Source: Ramlibacter alkalitolerans (lineage in GTDB: Bacteria; Pseudomonadota; Gammaproteobacteria; Burkholderiales; Burkholderiaceae_C). Taken from it: DNA of 64,000 nt. The translations under genes and the position numbers were made by a program. The notes beneath the pieces were generated by a model. It did no database searches. It worked only from the letters and a program-made list of their open reading frames with translations, and was not told the origin of the DNA. The stretch's first letter is position 1; the number at the start of each line of letters is the position of its first letter. The stretch spans positions 124,001 through 188,000 of the forward strand of contig NZ_JAEQND010000004.1 in NCBI RefSeq assembly GCF_016722765.1, given 5' to 3'. Below, piece by piece: positions 48,390 through 58,949 of the stretch.

Positions 48390-49060
48390 GACTTGGCGGT
48401 CTCCCCGGCGGGCTTGAGCGTCTGCACGTCGACGCCGAGCGCGGTGAGCTTCACCTCCACCAGCGGGCGATACTGCGAATCGGCGCTGAAGGCCTGCCAG
48501 GCCTTCATGTATTCCAGCTTGGCCTGGTCCTTCTTGCCCTGCAGGTTGTAGATGTCGCCGCGGCGGTCGGCGGCCAGCGCCTCGAATTCGCGCGGCATGC
48601 CCGCATTGAGCTGCTTGAGCGCGCCGTCGTAGTCCTTGGCGTCGACCAGCAGGGCGGCCAGGCGCAGCCGGGCGACGGCCTGCAGGCCCTCGTCCTTGGC
48701 GTCGCTCGCCACCCATTGCAGCGCCGACTTGCCGGCATCGGCCTTGCCGCGCTCCACGAGCACGCGCCCGGCCAGCAGGCCGGCCTGCTGCGCATAGGTG
48801 GTGCGGCCGAAGCGGTCCTTGATGTCCTTGTAGGCCTGCTCCACGCGGGCGGCGTCGCCGCTGCCGGCGGCGCGCTCGACCTCGTCGTAGAGGAAGGAGG
48901 CCTGCGCCGCCTGGCGCCGTTCCCAGTACTGCCAGCCGTTGTAGGCGGCGATGGAGCCGAACACGACGATCAGGATCCAGGTGATCGCGTTGCCGTACTG
49001 GTTCCAGTAGTGCTTGAGCTGGTCAAGCTGTTCCTGTTCTTCGAGGTCGAGATGTGCCAT
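48386..49060 (-). CDS. yfgM: YfgM-like TPR membrane protein, 224 aa
   Basis: An acidic cytosolic start (residues 1-22), a single membrane helix (about 25-43) and a periplasmic TPR region with several 34-residue-like helix pairs. In E. coli YfgM works with PpiD at the Sec translocon. It is translated with bamB. Between it and the upstream hisS lies a family-B repeat (49105-49205), which probably affects read-through in this operon. Confidence 0.92.
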   Translation of the reverse strand: MAHLDLEEQEQLDQLKHYWNQYGNAITWILIVVFGSIAAYNGWQYWERRQAAQASFLYDEVERAAGSGDAARVEQAYKDIKDRFGRTTYAQQAGLLAGRVLVERGKADAGKSALQWVASDAKDEGLQAVARLRLAALLVDAKDYDGALKQLNAGMPREFEALAADRRGDIYNLQGKKDQAKLEYMKAWQAFSADSQYRPLVEVKLTALGVDVQTLKPAGETAKS

Positions 49061-49104
49061 GGTGTGCCCTTGAAAGGGCTCTTGTGCTGCCCAGTTTGCG
49101 GATT

Positions 49105-49205
49105 GTAGGCTGGCGGTGACGCGCGGCAGCGCCGGAACCCCAGCGCTGCGTGAGCGCCGTGAAGCGCTGGGGTTCGCGCGCTGGCGCGGCTCACCGCCAG
49201 CCTAC
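49105..49205. repeat. family-B palindromic repeat, complete
   Basis: Perfect 15-base ends GTAGGCTGGCGGTGA and TCACCGCCAGCCTAC enclose a second stem, GAACCCCAGCGCT (49135-49147) and AGCGCTGGGGTTC (49163-49175). The element fills most of the gap between hisS and yfgM. Other copies are at 25132 (incomplete) and 59818. Confidence 0.92.
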
Positions 49206-49215
49206 GGGAAAACCG

Positions 49216-50529
49216 TCAGTTCCGCAGCGTGCCGGCCCAGGAGGCGGCTTCGGCCAGCGCCCGCGCCTCCTGCGTGCCCGCCCGCAGGTCCTTCACCGTC
49301 ACCTGGCCCTGCGCCAGTTCGTCGGCGCCGAAGATCAGCGCGAAGCGCGCCCCGCTGGCGTCGGCCCGCTTGAACTGCGACTTCATGCTGCCGGGGCCGT
49401 CCGGCCCACCCGCATGCTGCTGCACGCGCACGCCGGCGGCGCGCAGGCCCTCCAGCGTGGCCATCACCGCGGGCAGCGGCGCGCCGGCGGGGACGATCGC
49501 GTAGGCATCGGGCGCGGCGCCGGGCGTCGCGACCTTCAGTTCCTGCAGCAGGAGCAGCAGCCGCTCGATGCCCAGGCCGAAGCCCACCGCCGGCGCCGGC
49601 TTGCCACCCAGCTGCTCGATGAGGCCGTCGTAGCGGCCGCCGCCGCACACGGTGCCCTGCGAGCCGAGCTGGTCGGTCACCCACTCGAACACGGTGAGGT
49701 TGTAGTAGTCCATGCCGCGCACCAGGCGCGGGTTGACGCGGTAGGCGAGGCCCACGGCGTCGAGCGTCGCCCGCACGGCATCGAAGTGCGCGCGCGAGGC
49801 TTCGCCCAGGTGGTCGATCAGGCGCGGCGCCCCTTCGATCAGCGCCTGCATCGAGGGCACCTTGCTGTCCAGGATGCGCAGCGGGTTGGTGATCAGGCGC
49901 CGCTTCGAATCCTCGTCGAGGGCCGCGGCATGCTGCTCGAAGTACGCCACCAGCGCATCGCGGTGGGCGCGGCGCTCGTCCGGCTGGCCCAGGCTATTGA
50001 GCTCCAGCCGCACGTCGCGGCCTTCCACCAGCCCGAGTTCGCGCCACAGCGCGCGCGCCATCAGGATCATCTCGGCGTCGACGTCGGGGCCGGCGAAGCC
50101 CAGGGCCTCGACATCGAGCTGGAAGAACTGGCGGTAGCGGCCCTTCTGCGGCCGCTCGTGGCGGAACATCGGGCCGATCGTCCACAGGCGCAGCGGGCCG
50201 TTGTAGAGGGCGTTGTGCTCGTTCATCGCGCGCACGATGCCGGCGGTGGCCTCCGGGCGCAGCGTGAGCCGGTCGCCGTTCATGGAATCGACGAAGGAGT
50301 ACATCTCCTTCTCCACGATGTCGGTGACCTCGCCGAGGCCGCGCACGAACAGCGCCGTGGGCTCGACGATGGGCGTCAGCAGGTAGTGGTAGCCGTAGCG
50401 CGCCATCACGCCGCGCACGCAGCTCTCGAACCACTGCCACAGGGCGGAGTCCGGCAGCCTCTCCGTGCGCGGCACGGAGGGCGGCAGGATGTCGTTCATG
50501 CCTTTGACGGCACTGAGTTTTTCAGCCAT
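49216..50529 (-). CDS. hisS: histidyl-tRNA synthetase, 437 aa
   Basis: A class II aminoacyl-tRNA synthetase. Motif 2 is in [21 protein letters not shown], the histidine-binding segment is [15 protein letters not shown] and motif 3 is [13 protein letters not shown], all intact, in contrast to the inactive HisZ paralogue at 40.4 kb. The C-terminal anticodon-binding domain starts about residue 335. Start ATG 50529 gives the usual N-terminus ([12 protein letters not shown]). It follows ispG, with a family-D repeat between them. Confidence 0.96.
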   Translation of the reverse strand: MAEKLSAVKGMNDILPPSVPRTERLPDSALWQWFESCVRGVMARYGYHYLLTPIVEPTALFVRGLGEVTDIVEKEMYSFVDSMNGDRLTLRPEATAGIVRAMNEHNALYNGPLRLWTIGPMFRHERPQKGRYRQFFQLDVEALGFAGPDVDAEMILMARALWRELGLVEGRDVRLELNSLGQPDERRAHRDALVAYFEQHAAALDEDSKRRLITNPLRILDSKVPSMQALIEGAPRLIDHLGEASRAHFDAVRATLDAVGLAYRVNPRLVRGMDYYNLTVFEWVTDQLGSQGTVCGGGRYDGLIEQLGGKPAPAVGFGLGIERLLLLLQELKVATPGAAPDAYAIVPAGAPLPAVMATLEGLRAAGVRVQQHAGGPDGPGSMKSQFKRADASGARFALIFGADELAQGQVTVKDLRAGTQEARALAEAASWAGTLRN

Positions 50530-50544
50530 GGTTGTCCGTTGGGC

Positions 50545-50604
50545 GTTCGGCGTTGAGCGTTGGGCGGGAAGTCCACGCCGGACGCTCAACGCTCGACGCC
50601 GAAC
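50545..50604. repeat. family-D palindromic repeat overlapping the ispG end
   Basis: GTTCGGCGTTGAGCGTTGGGCG and CGCTCAACGCTCGACGCCGAAC can pair with two mismatches around a GGAAGTCC..GCCGGACGC core. The right arm contains the last codons and the TGA stop of ispG. The second copy is at 63034. Confidence 0.85.
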
Positions 50605-51848
50605 CTCTTCTCGATGTAGTTCTCGACGAGCGCGTGGAACTCGCGCGCGATGTTCTCGCCGCGCAGCGTCAGCGCCTTCTGGCCGTCGATGAAGACCGGC
50701 GCGGCCGGTGCCTCGCCGGTGCCGGGCAGGCTGATGCCGATGTCGGCGTGCTTGCTCTCGCCGGGGCCGTTGACGATGCAGCCCATCACCGCCACCTTCA
50801 TCTTCTCGACGCCCGGATACTTCGCGCGCCACACCGGCATCTGCGCGCGCAGGTAGTCGTCGATCTGCTTGGCGAGTTCCTGGAAGGTGGTGCTGGTGGT
50901 GCGGCCGCACCCCGGGCAGGCCGTGACGCTCGGCACGAAGCTGCGCAGGCCCAGCGCCTGCAGGATCTCGGAGGCGATCACCACCTCCTGCGTGCGCGAC
51001 TCGCCCGGCTGCGGCGTGAGCGACACGCGGATGGTGTCGCCGATGCCTTCCTGCAGCAGGATGCCCAGCGCCACCGAGGACGCCACCGTGCCCTTGGTGC
51101 CCATGCCCGCTTCGGTCAGGCCCAGGTGCAGCGGGTAGTCGCAGCGGCGCGCGAGCTCGCGGTAGACCGCAACGAGGTCCTGCACGCCGCTGACCTTGCA
51201 GGACAGCAGGACCTGCTCGTGCCGCATGCCCAGTTCCTCGGCCAGCCGCGCCGACTGGATCGCGGAGGTGATCAGCGCCTCGTACATCACCTGCTTCGCA
51301 TCCCAGGGCGTGGCGCGCTGCGCGTTCTCGTCCATCAGGGAGGCGAGCAACTCCTGGTCCAGGCTGCCCCAGTTGACGCCGATGCGCACCGGCTTGTCCC
51401 ACTTCAGGGCGGCCTCGATCATCTGCGCGAACTGGCGGTCCTTCTTGTCGCCCTTGCCCACGTTGCCGGGGTTGATGCGGTACTTCGACAGGGCCTGGGC
51501 GCAGTCCGGGAATTCGGTCAGCAGCCGGTGGCCGTTGTAGTGGAAGTCGCCGATCAGCGGAACTTCGATGCCCATGCGATCGAGCTGCTCGCGGATGTAG
51601 GGCACCTGTTGCGCGGCCTCGGGCGTGTTGACCGTGATGCGCACCAGCTCGGAGCCGGCCAGGGCCAGTTCCTTGACCTGGATCGCGGTGCCCACCGCAT
51701 CGACCGTGTCGGTGTTGGTCATCGACTGCACGCGCACCGGCGCGTCGCCGCCGACCGTGACCACCCGGGCGCCCCAGGCCACGCGGGCCTGGGCGGAGCG
51801 GCGCGCCCCGGGCGCGGCGGGTGCTATCGGGAGGCAGTCTGGTTTCAT
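50586..51848 (-). CDS. ispG: 4-hydroxy-3-methylbut-2-enyl diphosphate synthase IspG, 420 aa
   Basis: IspG makes HMBPP in the MEP isoprenoid pathway and carries a [4Fe-4S] cluster. Cluster cysteines are visible in [10 protein letters not shown] and in [11 protein letters not shown], followed by the conserved ESKHADIG; the TIM barrel precedes them (MTNTDTVD region onward). The ATG shares a base with the rodZ stop (TGATG). The last codons and the TGA stop fall inside a family-D repeat. Confidence 0.96.
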   Translation of the reverse strand: MKPDCLPIAPAAPGARRSAQARVAWGARVVTVGGDAPVRVQSMTNTDTVDAVGTAIQVKELALAGSELVRITVNTPEAAQQVPYIREQLDRMGIEVPLIGDFHYNGHRLLTEFPDCAQALSKYRINPGNVGKGDKKDRQFAQMIEAALKWDKPVRIGVNWGSLDQELLASLMDENAQRATPWDAKQVMYEALITSAIQSARLAEELGMRHEQVLLSCKVSGVQDLVAVYRELARRCDYPLHLGLTEAGMGTKGTVASSVALGILLQEGIGDTIRVSLTPQPGESRTQEVVIASEILQALGLRSFVPSVTACPGCGRTTSTTFQELAKQIDDYLRAQMPVWRAKYPGVEKMKVAVMGCIVNGPGESKHADIGISLPGTGEAPAAPVFIDGQKALTLRGENIAREFHALVENYIEKRFGVER

Positions 51849-52828
51849 CACTTCACTTCGAATCGGGCGACGTTGTCGCGCGCCAGCGGCGCAAGGTCGA
51901 ACGGCTTGCCGCGCACCTGCACCTCGGTGTTCTGGACGCTGCCGACCACCACCGACAGCGGCAGGGCGCCGTCGGCGCCGGCGGTCTCGCCGGGCTCCAT
52001 CAGCTTCTGCAGGACGGTGGTGCCGCGCGCGTCCTTCACCTGCACCCACGACTGCGCGCGGGTGCGGAACACGACGACGCCGGTGCCGGCGTTCGGGCTG
52101 GCAGCGGCGACAGGCGCCGAGGCGGGTGCGGTCGCGGCGCTGGCCGGCGGAGCGGCGGCCGTGCTGGCACTGGTGCGCAGCTGCACGCCGTTGCCGGTGG
52201 ACGCGGCACCTTCCGGCGCCTGGGTGATGGCCGCGGCCGTGGGTACCGCGCCGGCCGCCGAGGCGGGCGCGCCCGGCAGGCCGGCGACGCTGGTGCCGGC
52301 CTGGGCCGGCTCGGTCGTGGGCTGTTCGGGGCGCGCTTCGCCAGGGACGGGGGCCGGCGGGGGCGGCGCTTCGGACCGGTTGGCCTGTGCCACCGTGTCC
52401 CACCCGCGCTGCACGAGCGGCAGGAAGATCAGCACCAGGGCACCGAGCAGCAGCACGACGACGGTGAGCAGGACCGGGCGCGACACCTGGTTCAGCATCC
52501 CCGGCGGCGGCCCGTCGCTGGGCGAGCGGAAGGGGGCGTTGATCGCCTGGCCGGAGTCGGCCAGCCGCGGCTGCGGCGTCTGCGGCAGGCGCTGCAGCAC
52601 CGGCGCGGGATCGATCTTGAGCGTGCGGCAGACGCTGGAGGCGAGCGCGCGCACGAACACGGCGTCCGGGAGCTCCTCGTAGCGGTCTTCCTCGAGCGCC
52701 TCGAGCTTGCGCACCGGCACCTTGAGGTTGGCGGCGAGCGTCGAGACGTGCAGGCCCGCGGCCTCGCGCGCCTGCCGCAGGAGCGTGCCGGCGCTCACGC
52801 CAGCCACGCCGGCCGGGTCGTCACTCAT
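51848..52828 (-). CDS. rodZ: RodZ-like protein: HTH, membrane helix and DUF4115, 326 aa
   Basis: Residues about 15-80 form an HTH_25 helix-turn-helix ([19 protein letters not shown]). One membrane helix lies at about 115-138, followed by a Pro/Ala/Thr-rich periplasmic linker and the C-terminal DUF4115 beta domain ([14 protein letters not shown]). RodZ links MreB to the cell-shape machinery. It overlaps pilF by eight bases and ispG by one, so pilF-rodZ-ispG is a tight unit. Confidence 0.93.
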   Translation of the reverse strand: MSDDPAGVAGVSAGTLLRQAREAAGLHVSTLAANLKVPVRKLEALEEDRYEELPDAVFVRALASSVCRTLKIDPAPVLQRLPQTPQPRLADSGQAINAPFRSPSDGPPPGMLNQVSRPVLLTVVVLLLGALVLIFLPLVQRGWDTVAQANRSEAPPPPAPVPGEARPEQPTTEPAQAGTSVAGLPGAPASAAGAVPTAAAITQAPEGAASTGNGVQLRTSASTAAAPPASAATAPASAPVAAASPNAGTGVVVFRTRAQSWVQVKDARGTTVLQKLMEPGETAGADGALPLSVVVGSVQNTEVQVRGKPFDLAPLARDNVARFEVK

Positions 52829-53663
52829 CGAACGCCTTCCGGTCCAGCGCCTGGCGCTCGCGCGACTGCGGGAAGCGCTTGCGCAGCTGCTCGCTGAGCT
52901 GGCCCATGGCCACGCTGTCGTTCATGCGGTTCTCCACCTGGATCCCGAGCCACAGCGATTCGGCGTTGGCGAGTTCGCTGTTGTTCAGGCGGCGGATGTA
53001 GAACTGGGCACGGGGATAGTCGCCCCGCATGTACAGCAGGCGGGCCAGGTTGTAGCCGGTGATGGGATTGCCCGCATCGAGCTCGTACGAGCGCGCCAGG
53101 CTGCGCTCGGCGTCCTCGCGCTGGCCGGCGCGGGCCTGGCACAGGCCCTGCGCCATCAGCGTCTTGGGCTTGTCGGGATACAGCGGGTTGGCCATCGCCT
53201 GCTCGAACGACTGCATCGATTCGCGGAAGCGGTTGGTCTGGCACTGCAGCCAGCCGTAGTTGTGGTGCGCGCTGGCGTCGCGCGGATTGATCGCGAGCGC
53301 GCGCCGGAAGCTCTCTTCCGCCTGGCGGTTGTCGCCCAGGCGCATGTAGACGAGGCCACGCAGGTTGTAGGGGTCGCCGAAGGTGGGATCGGCCGCGATC
53401 GCCTGCTTCAGCTCGTCGAGGGCGACCTCGGTCTTGCCTTCCTGGTAGTAGCCGGTGGCGAGCTCGAGCCGGATGCGCGCGCGCCGGCGGCTCTCGGGTT
53501 CGTCGGAGGGCGTCACGACGTTGGCCGTCGCCTCCTGCTGCTGTGGTTGTTGCGGCGCTGCGGCGCAACCCGCGAGCAGTGCCGATCCCGCCGCCGCTGC
53601 CAGCGCCGCGGCCGCCAGCCAGCGCCCCGCGGAGCGCCTGCGCGCCCCCATGGCCCTCTTCAT
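52821..53663 (-). CDS. pilF: type IV pilus stability lipoprotein PilF (PilW), TPR protein, 280 aa
   Basis: A lipoprotein signal (LLAGC near residue 32) is followed by about six tetratricopeptide repeats, for example DPYNLRGLVYMRLGDNRQAE and ASAHHNYGWLQCQTNRFRES. PilF supports PilQ secretin assembly in the outer membrane. The rlmN-pilF-rodZ-ispG order is conserved in beta- and gammaproteobacteria. The gene starts four bases after rlmN. Confidence 0.92.
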   Translation of the reverse strand: MKRAMGARRRSAGRWLAAAALAAAAGSALLAGCAAAPQQPQQQEATANVVTPSDEPESRRRARIRLELATGYYQEGKTEVALDELKQAIAADPTFGDPYNLRGLVYMRLGDNRQAEESFRRALAINPRDASAHHNYGWLQCQTNRFRESMQSFEQAMANPLYPDKPKTLMAQGLCQARAGQREDAERSLARSYELDAGNPITGYNLARLLYMRGDYPRAQFYIRRLNNSELANAESLWLGIQVENRMNDSVAMGQLSEQLRKRFPQSRERQALDRKAFDE

Positions 53664-53667
53664 TTCC

Positions 53668-54813
<1,146 letters not shown>

Positions 54814-54819
54814 CGATGC

Positions 54820-55245
54820 TTATCGGGCGTAGATGTTCATCGCCGGGAAGAAGAAGGCGACTTCGTTCTTCGCGGTTTCGGCGGCGTCGGAGCCGTGCAC
54901 GGCGTTGGCGTCGATGCTGTCGGCGAAATCGGCGCGGATGGTGCCGGCACCGGCCTTCTTCGGATCGGTGGCGCCCATCAGGTCACGGTTCTTGGCGATC
55001 GCGCCTTCACCTTCGAGCACCTGGATCATCACGGGGCCGGAGATCATGAATTCCACCAGGTCCTTGAAGAAGGGACGCTCCTTGTGGACGGCGTAGAACT
55101 GCTCGGCTTCCTGGCGCGACAGGTGGGCCATGCGGGCGGCGACGATCTTCAGGCCGGCGGCTTCGAACCGGGCGTAGATCTGGCCGATCACGTTCTTGGC
55201 CACGGCGTCGGGCTTGATGATGGAAAGGGTGCGTTCGAGGGCCAT
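54820..55245 (-). CDS. ndk: nucleoside diphosphate kinase, 141 aa
   Basis: The whole family pattern is present: [15 protein letters not shown] at the start, the phosphate-binding region, and the phosphohistidine His117 in NAVHGSDA. Ndk balances NTP pools using ATP. It is a cytosolic enzyme of standard length. The 247-base gap upstream to rluB holds a family-C repeat (55390-55480) and should hold the ndk promoter. Confidence 0.97.
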   Translation of the reverse strand: MALERTLSIIKPDAVAKNVIGQIYARFEAAGLKIVAARMAHLSRQEAEQFYAVHKERPFFKDLVEFMISGPVMIQVLEGEGAIAKNRDLMGATDPKKAGAGTIRADFADSIDANAVHGSDAAETAKNEVAFFFPAMNIYAR

Positions 55246-55389
55246 GTGGTTTCCTGGGTTGGTCTTTTAGGGTTTTGCCGGAAGCGGAAAGTTCGGCAAA
55301 GCCCGCAATTTTAGCGTGCGCGGCATGACCTTGCCGGATTCGGGTGGCGTGGGTCTGGGGAGCCTTGCGGCGAGGGTCCGGAATGCCTT

Positions 55390-55480
55390 AACGCAGAAGC
55401 CGCAAAAGACACGCAAAAGCCGCGAAAGATCTGAGGGAGTTTTTCTGCGGCTTTTGCGTGACTTTTGCGGCTTCTGCGTT
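55390..55480. repeat. family-C palindromic repeat with perfect ends
   Basis: The 19-base ends AACGCAGAAGCCGCAAAAG and CTTTTGCGGCTTCTGCGTT are exact complements, with an inner CGCAAAAGCCGCGAAAG / TTTCTGCGGCTTTTGCG hairpin. It lies 13 bases after the rluB stop and may end that transcript. Confidence 0.9.
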
Positions 55481-55492
55481 GAAACAGCTTGA

Positions 55493-57016
55493 TCAGCCGC
55501 GGCCCCGGCCGCCCCCGCGGCCACCCCGGCCGCCACCGCCACCGCCACCGCCACTGCGGCTGCCACCGCCGCCGCCGGGACCCCCGGGGCCGCCGCGGCG
55601 CTTGCCGGGGCCGCCCGGGCCGGCGTCGCGGCGCTGGCGGTTGAAGCTGTCGGCGCCGATGTAGCCCAGCGAGGTCTTCATCGGATCCGGCTGGTTGCCG
55701 CCGCCGCCACCACCGCCACCGCCGCCGCCCGGCGGCTTGCGCCGGCCGCCCGGCTGGCCGCCGCGATCGCCCAGCGGGTTCGGCTGGCGTGCCGAGGGGC
55801 CGCCGGCGGGCCGCGGGCCATCGCCGCGCGGTGCGCCGCCGCGGCGCTTGTTGCGGCTGCCCCGGCCTTCGCCGGGGTCGCGCTCGCCGCCCCGTTCCGG
55901 CCGCGCCGCGGGCACGCCGGCCGCCCGCGTGAGCGCATTGATGTCGCGCTCGTCGAGTTCCATCCAGCCGCCACGCTTGAGGCCGCGCGGCAGCACCATC
56001 GCGCCGTAGCGGATGCGGATCAGGCGGCTGACCGCATGGCCCACCGCCTCGAACAGGCGCCGCACCTCGCGGTTGCGGCCCTCGTTGATCGTCACGCGGT
56101 ACCAGACGTTGGAGCCCTCGCCGCCACCCTCGTCGATGGTGCCGAAGGCGGCGCGGCCGTCGTCGAGCGACACGCCTTCCAGCAGCTTCTGCCGCTCTTC
56201 GGTGCTGAGCGCCCCCAGCACCCGCACCGCGTACTCGCGCTCCAGGCCAAAGCGCGGGTGCATCAGCTTGTTGGCCAGCTCGCCGGAGCTGGTGAACAGC
56301 AGCAGGCCTTCGGTGTTGAGGTCCAGCCGCCCGACCGACTGCCACTTGCCCTGCTGCAGCCGGGGCAGCTTGCGAAAGACGGTGGGCCGGTTCTGCGGGT
56401 CGTCGTGCGTGACGACTTCCCCCACGGGCTTGTGGTAGGCGATCACGCGCGGCGGCGGCGGCGCGATGCGCACGCGGATCGGCTTGCCGTTGACCTTGAT
56501 CGAGTCGCCGAACTGGATGCGCTGGCCGATATGGGCGGGCTCGTTGTTGACCGAGATGCGCCCTTCCATGATCAGCTGTTCCATCTCCAGCCGCGAGCCC
56601 AGGCCGGCCTGCGCCAGCACCTTGTGCAGCTTGGGCGTCTCGGGCTGCGGGGACAGCACGCGCTTGGGCGCGGCGGTTTCCTCCGCTTCCTCCTCGGCGT
56701 CAAAGCGGCCGGTGACCACGTCCTCGAAGCGGTCCGCGGGCTCGCTGCCGGGGACGCCGGGCTCGGCGCCCTGCTCCGCCTGCTCGCGGCTGCGGCGCCT
56801 GGCCGGACGCTCCTCGGCGTCGTCGGCGTCCTCCGCGTCCGCCCCAGCCTCGTCGGCGGGCTCGGCGTCCTCCGCCGCATCATCGGCGGCCGGCGCGTCG
56901 TTCTCCTCGCCGCGGGGCGTCGGCGGCGCGGCTTCGGCCTCGGGCGAGCGCGGACTGGCGTCCGGCGTTTCGTCGTCGGAGGGGGCGCGCGCCATGGCTT
57001 CGGTGGCTTCGTTCAT
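55493..57016 (-). CDS. rluB: 23S rRNA pseudouridine synthase RluB-like, 507 aa with long tails
   Basis: The core (about residues 125-385) has an S4 RNA-binding domain (LHKVLAQAGLGSRLEMEQLI) and the RsuA/RluB catalytic segment VGRLDLNTEGLLLFT with the essential aspartate. It makes pseudouridine in the 23S rRNA, likely position 2605. Unusually, an acidic Ala/Glu/Asp-rich extension of about 120 residues precedes the core. A Gly/Arg/Pro-rich tail of about 120 residues, ending in RGG-type runs, follows it. The scpB gene ends four bases upstream. Confidence 0.9.
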   Translation of the reverse strand: MNEATEAMARAPSDDETPDASPRSPEAEAAPPTPRGEENDAPAADDAAEDAEPADEAGADAEDADDAEERPARRRSREQAEQGAEPGVPGSEPADRFEDVVTGRFDAEEEAEETAAPKRVLSPQPETPKLHKVLAQAGLGSRLEMEQLIMEGRISVNNEPAHIGQRIQFGDSIKVNGKPIRVRIAPPPPRVIAYHKPVGEVVTHDDPQNRPTVFRKLPRLQQGKWQSVGRLDLNTEGLLLFTSSGELANKLMHPRFGLEREYAVRVLGALSTEERQKLLEGVSLDDGRAAFGTIDEGGGEGSNVWYRVTINEGRNREVRRLFEAVGHAVSRLIRIRYGAMVLPRGLKRGGWMELDERDINALTRAAGVPAARPERGGERDPGEGRGSRNKRRGGAPRGDGPRPAGGPSARQPNPLGDRGGQPGGRRKPPGGGGGGGGGGGNQPDPMKTSLGYIGADSFNRQRRDAGPGGPGKRRGGPGGPGGGGGSRSGGGGGGGGRGGRGGGRGRG

Positions 57017-57019
57017 GCT

Positions 57020-57763
57020 TCAGGTCTCGATGGCTTGCTCGGCATCCTGGTCGCCGATGCCGGCTTCATTGGCGCCGGTGGCGGGCTGGGGCGCGCCGGG
57101 GGCGGCGGCTTCGGGGGACGGCAACAGTTCCGCTTGCGACCCGAGCGCATCGGGCGCGTCCAGCGGCAGTTCGGGCGCGTCGTCCAGTGCGGCATCGGGC
57201 CGCGGTTCGGCGGCCTGGACCAGGGCGCCGAAGGGGTTGTGGTCGCCCTGGGTGGGGCTTTGCAGCTCGGGCAACTGGTCGAGCGAGGCGATGCCCAGGT
57301 CGTCCAGGAACTGGCGCGTGGTGGCGTAGAGCGCAGGGCGGCCCGCCGCCTCGCGGTGGCCGATCACCTCGACCCAGCCGCGGTCTTCCAGCTGCTTGAG
57401 GATCTGCGAGCTGATCGTCACGCCGCGGATGTCTTCCATGTCGCCGCGCGTCACGGGCTGACGGTAGGCGATGATGGCGAGCGTCTCGAGCGTGGCGCGG
57501 GTGTAGCGGGGCGGCTTCTCGGGATGCAGGCGGTCGAGGTATTCGCGCATCTCCGGCCGGCTCTGGAAGCGCCAGCCGCTGGCCACGCACACCAGCTCGA
57601 CGCCGCGCTGCGCCCATTCGTCCTGCAGTTCACCGAGCAGGGCCTTGATGGTGTCGGCGCCGAGCTCGTCGTTGAACAGCACGCGCAGCTCGCGCACCGG
57701 CAGCGGCTGCTGCGTGCAGATCAGCGCGGTTTCGAGGACGCGCCTGGCATCCGCCGTATTCAT
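57020..57763 (-). CDS. scpB: segregation and condensation protein ScpB, 247 aa
   Basis: ScpB is the winged-helix kleisin partner of SMC-ScpA. Two winged-helix domains can be followed: residues about 5-85 ([19 protein letters not shown]) and about 90-165 ([25 protein letters not shown]), the latter being the family's strongest motif. An acidic Ala/Pro-rich tail follows. It precedes rluB, a common bacterial order. No scpA adjoins it. The 126 bases upstream to rluD hold a GC-rich hairpin only. Confidence 0.94.
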   Translation of the reverse strand: MNTADARRVLETALICTQQPLPVRELRVLFNDELGADTIKALLGELQDEWAQRGVELVCVASGWRFQSRPEMREYLDRLHPEKPPRYTRATLETLAIIAYRQPVTRGDMEDIRGVTISSQILKQLEDRGWVEVIGHREAAGRPALYATTRQFLDDLGIASLDQLPELQSPTQGDHNPFGALVQAAEPRPDAALDDAPELPLDAPDALGSQAELLPSPEAAAPGAPQPATGANEAGIGDQDAEQAIET

Positions 57764-57889
57764 CGTGTCGTCGTGCTGGAAGAGGCGCCATCCGGCGCAA
57801 TGCCTGGTTCTGCCTGGGGCTGGTTCGGGTTCGCCGCGGCGCCGGCCCTGCGGGGGCCGCGCCGCGCGTTCACCGGGGGGGACAGGCCA

Positions 57890-58921
57890 TCAGGCTGCCG
57901 CCGCGGGTGGCTGGCTCGCGAGCCAGTCGGATTCATTGTATCGCAGCCCCCACGAAGCCCAAGCCGCGCGCAGGTCGGGCGGCAGCGGCGCGTGCAGCGC
58001 CAGCGGCTGGCCGGTGGCGGGATGCACGAAGGCCAGCCGGAACGCGTGCAGCGCCTGGCGCGACAGGCCCGCCGCCGGCACCCCGCCGTACAGGGGATCG
58101 GCGACCAGGGGATGCCCGGTGTGGGCCAGGTGCACGCGGATCTGGTGGGTGCGGCCGGTCTCCAGCGTGCACCGCACCGCGCAACCCGCCTCCGCCTGCT
58201 GCATGCGCTGGAGCACGGTGGCCGCGGGCTTCCCGGGATGCCGCTGCAGGTCCACCACCGCCATGCGCAGGCGGTTGCGCGGATCGCGCCCGATGGCGGC
58301 ATCGACCCGCCGCATCGCGGGCCCTTCCCACGGGCGATGGGCCAGGGCCATGTACTGGCGCGAGACCTCGCGCGCCGCGATCATCTGCACCAGCCGCTCC
58401 ATGGCCGCGCGCGTGCGCGCCACCACCATGAGCCCGCTGGTGTCCTTGTCCAGGCGATGCACGATGCCGGCGCGCGGCAGCATGCGGGCCCCGGCATCGC
58501 GCGCCAGCAGCGCATTGAGCAGGGTGCCGCTCCAATTGCCGGGGGCCGGATGCACCACCAGGCCGGCGGGCTTGTCGATCACCAGCAGGTGCTCGTCCTC
58601 GTGCACGACCGCGAGCGGCAGCGGCTCCGGCAGGAAGGCCTGGCTTTGCGGCGTGGGCCGCAGGTCGATCTCCCCCGCCTCCCCGGCCCGCACCTTCTGC
58701 GCGGGCTTGAGGGCGGCGCTGCCGCGCAGGCGCACGGCGCCTTCCTCGATCAGCTGCTGCAGGTAGCTGCGGGAGAAGCCGGGCACGAGGGCCGCCAGGG
58801 CGCGATCCAGGCGCTCGCCGTGCAGGGCCGCATCCACGACGAAGGCGCGGGTTTCCGCCTCGGCGCCGGGTTCTTCCAGCAGGTCCTCGGAGGGGGGCTG
58901 GAGGGGGTCGATCGCTATAAT
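57890..58921 (-). CDS. rluD: 23S rRNA pseudouridine synthase RluD-like, about 343 aa, start uncertain
   Basis: An S4 domain (GERLDRALAALVPGFSRSYL) precedes the RluA-type catalytic domain with HRLDKDTSGLMVVA (the catalytic Asp) and RTHQIRVHLAHTGHPLVAD. It modifies positions 1911/1915/1917 of 23S rRNA in E. coli. No ATG lies between the S4 domain and the bamD promoter; the only upstream ATG, at 59059, would run antisense into bamD. ATT 58921 (AAGG upstream) gives a plausible N-terminus and GTG 58837 a shorter one. The start given is therefore tentative. Confidence 0.85.
   Translation of the reverse strand: MIAIDPLQPPSEDLLEEPGAEAETRAFVVDAALHGERLDRALAALVPGFSRSYLQQLIEEGAVRLRGSAALKPAQKVRAGEAGEIDLRPTPQSQAFLPEPLPLAVVHEDEHLLVIDKPAGLVVHPAPGNWSGTLLNALLARDAGARMLPRAGIVHRLDKDTSGLMVVARTRAAMERLVQMIAAREVSRQYMALAHRPWEGPAMRRVDAAIGRDPRNRLRMAVVDLQRHPGKPAATVLQRMQQAEAGCAVRCTLETGRTHQIRVHLAHTGHPLVADPLYGGVPAAGLSRQALHAFRLAFVHPATGQPLALHAPLPPDLRAAWASWGLRYNESDWLASQPPAAAA
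58916..58921 (+). promoter_or_regulatory. -10 element TATAAT of bamD
   Basis: A consensus TATAAT stands out in very GC-rich DNA, 28 bases before the GTG of bamD and just upstream of its GAAAGAGAG ribosome site. The predicted leader is about 22 bases. No clear -35 is seen. It overlaps the likely start region of the divergent rluD gene. Confidence 0.65.
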
Positions 58922-58949
58922 GGTCCGCCTTGGTGAAAGAGAGTTGCGC

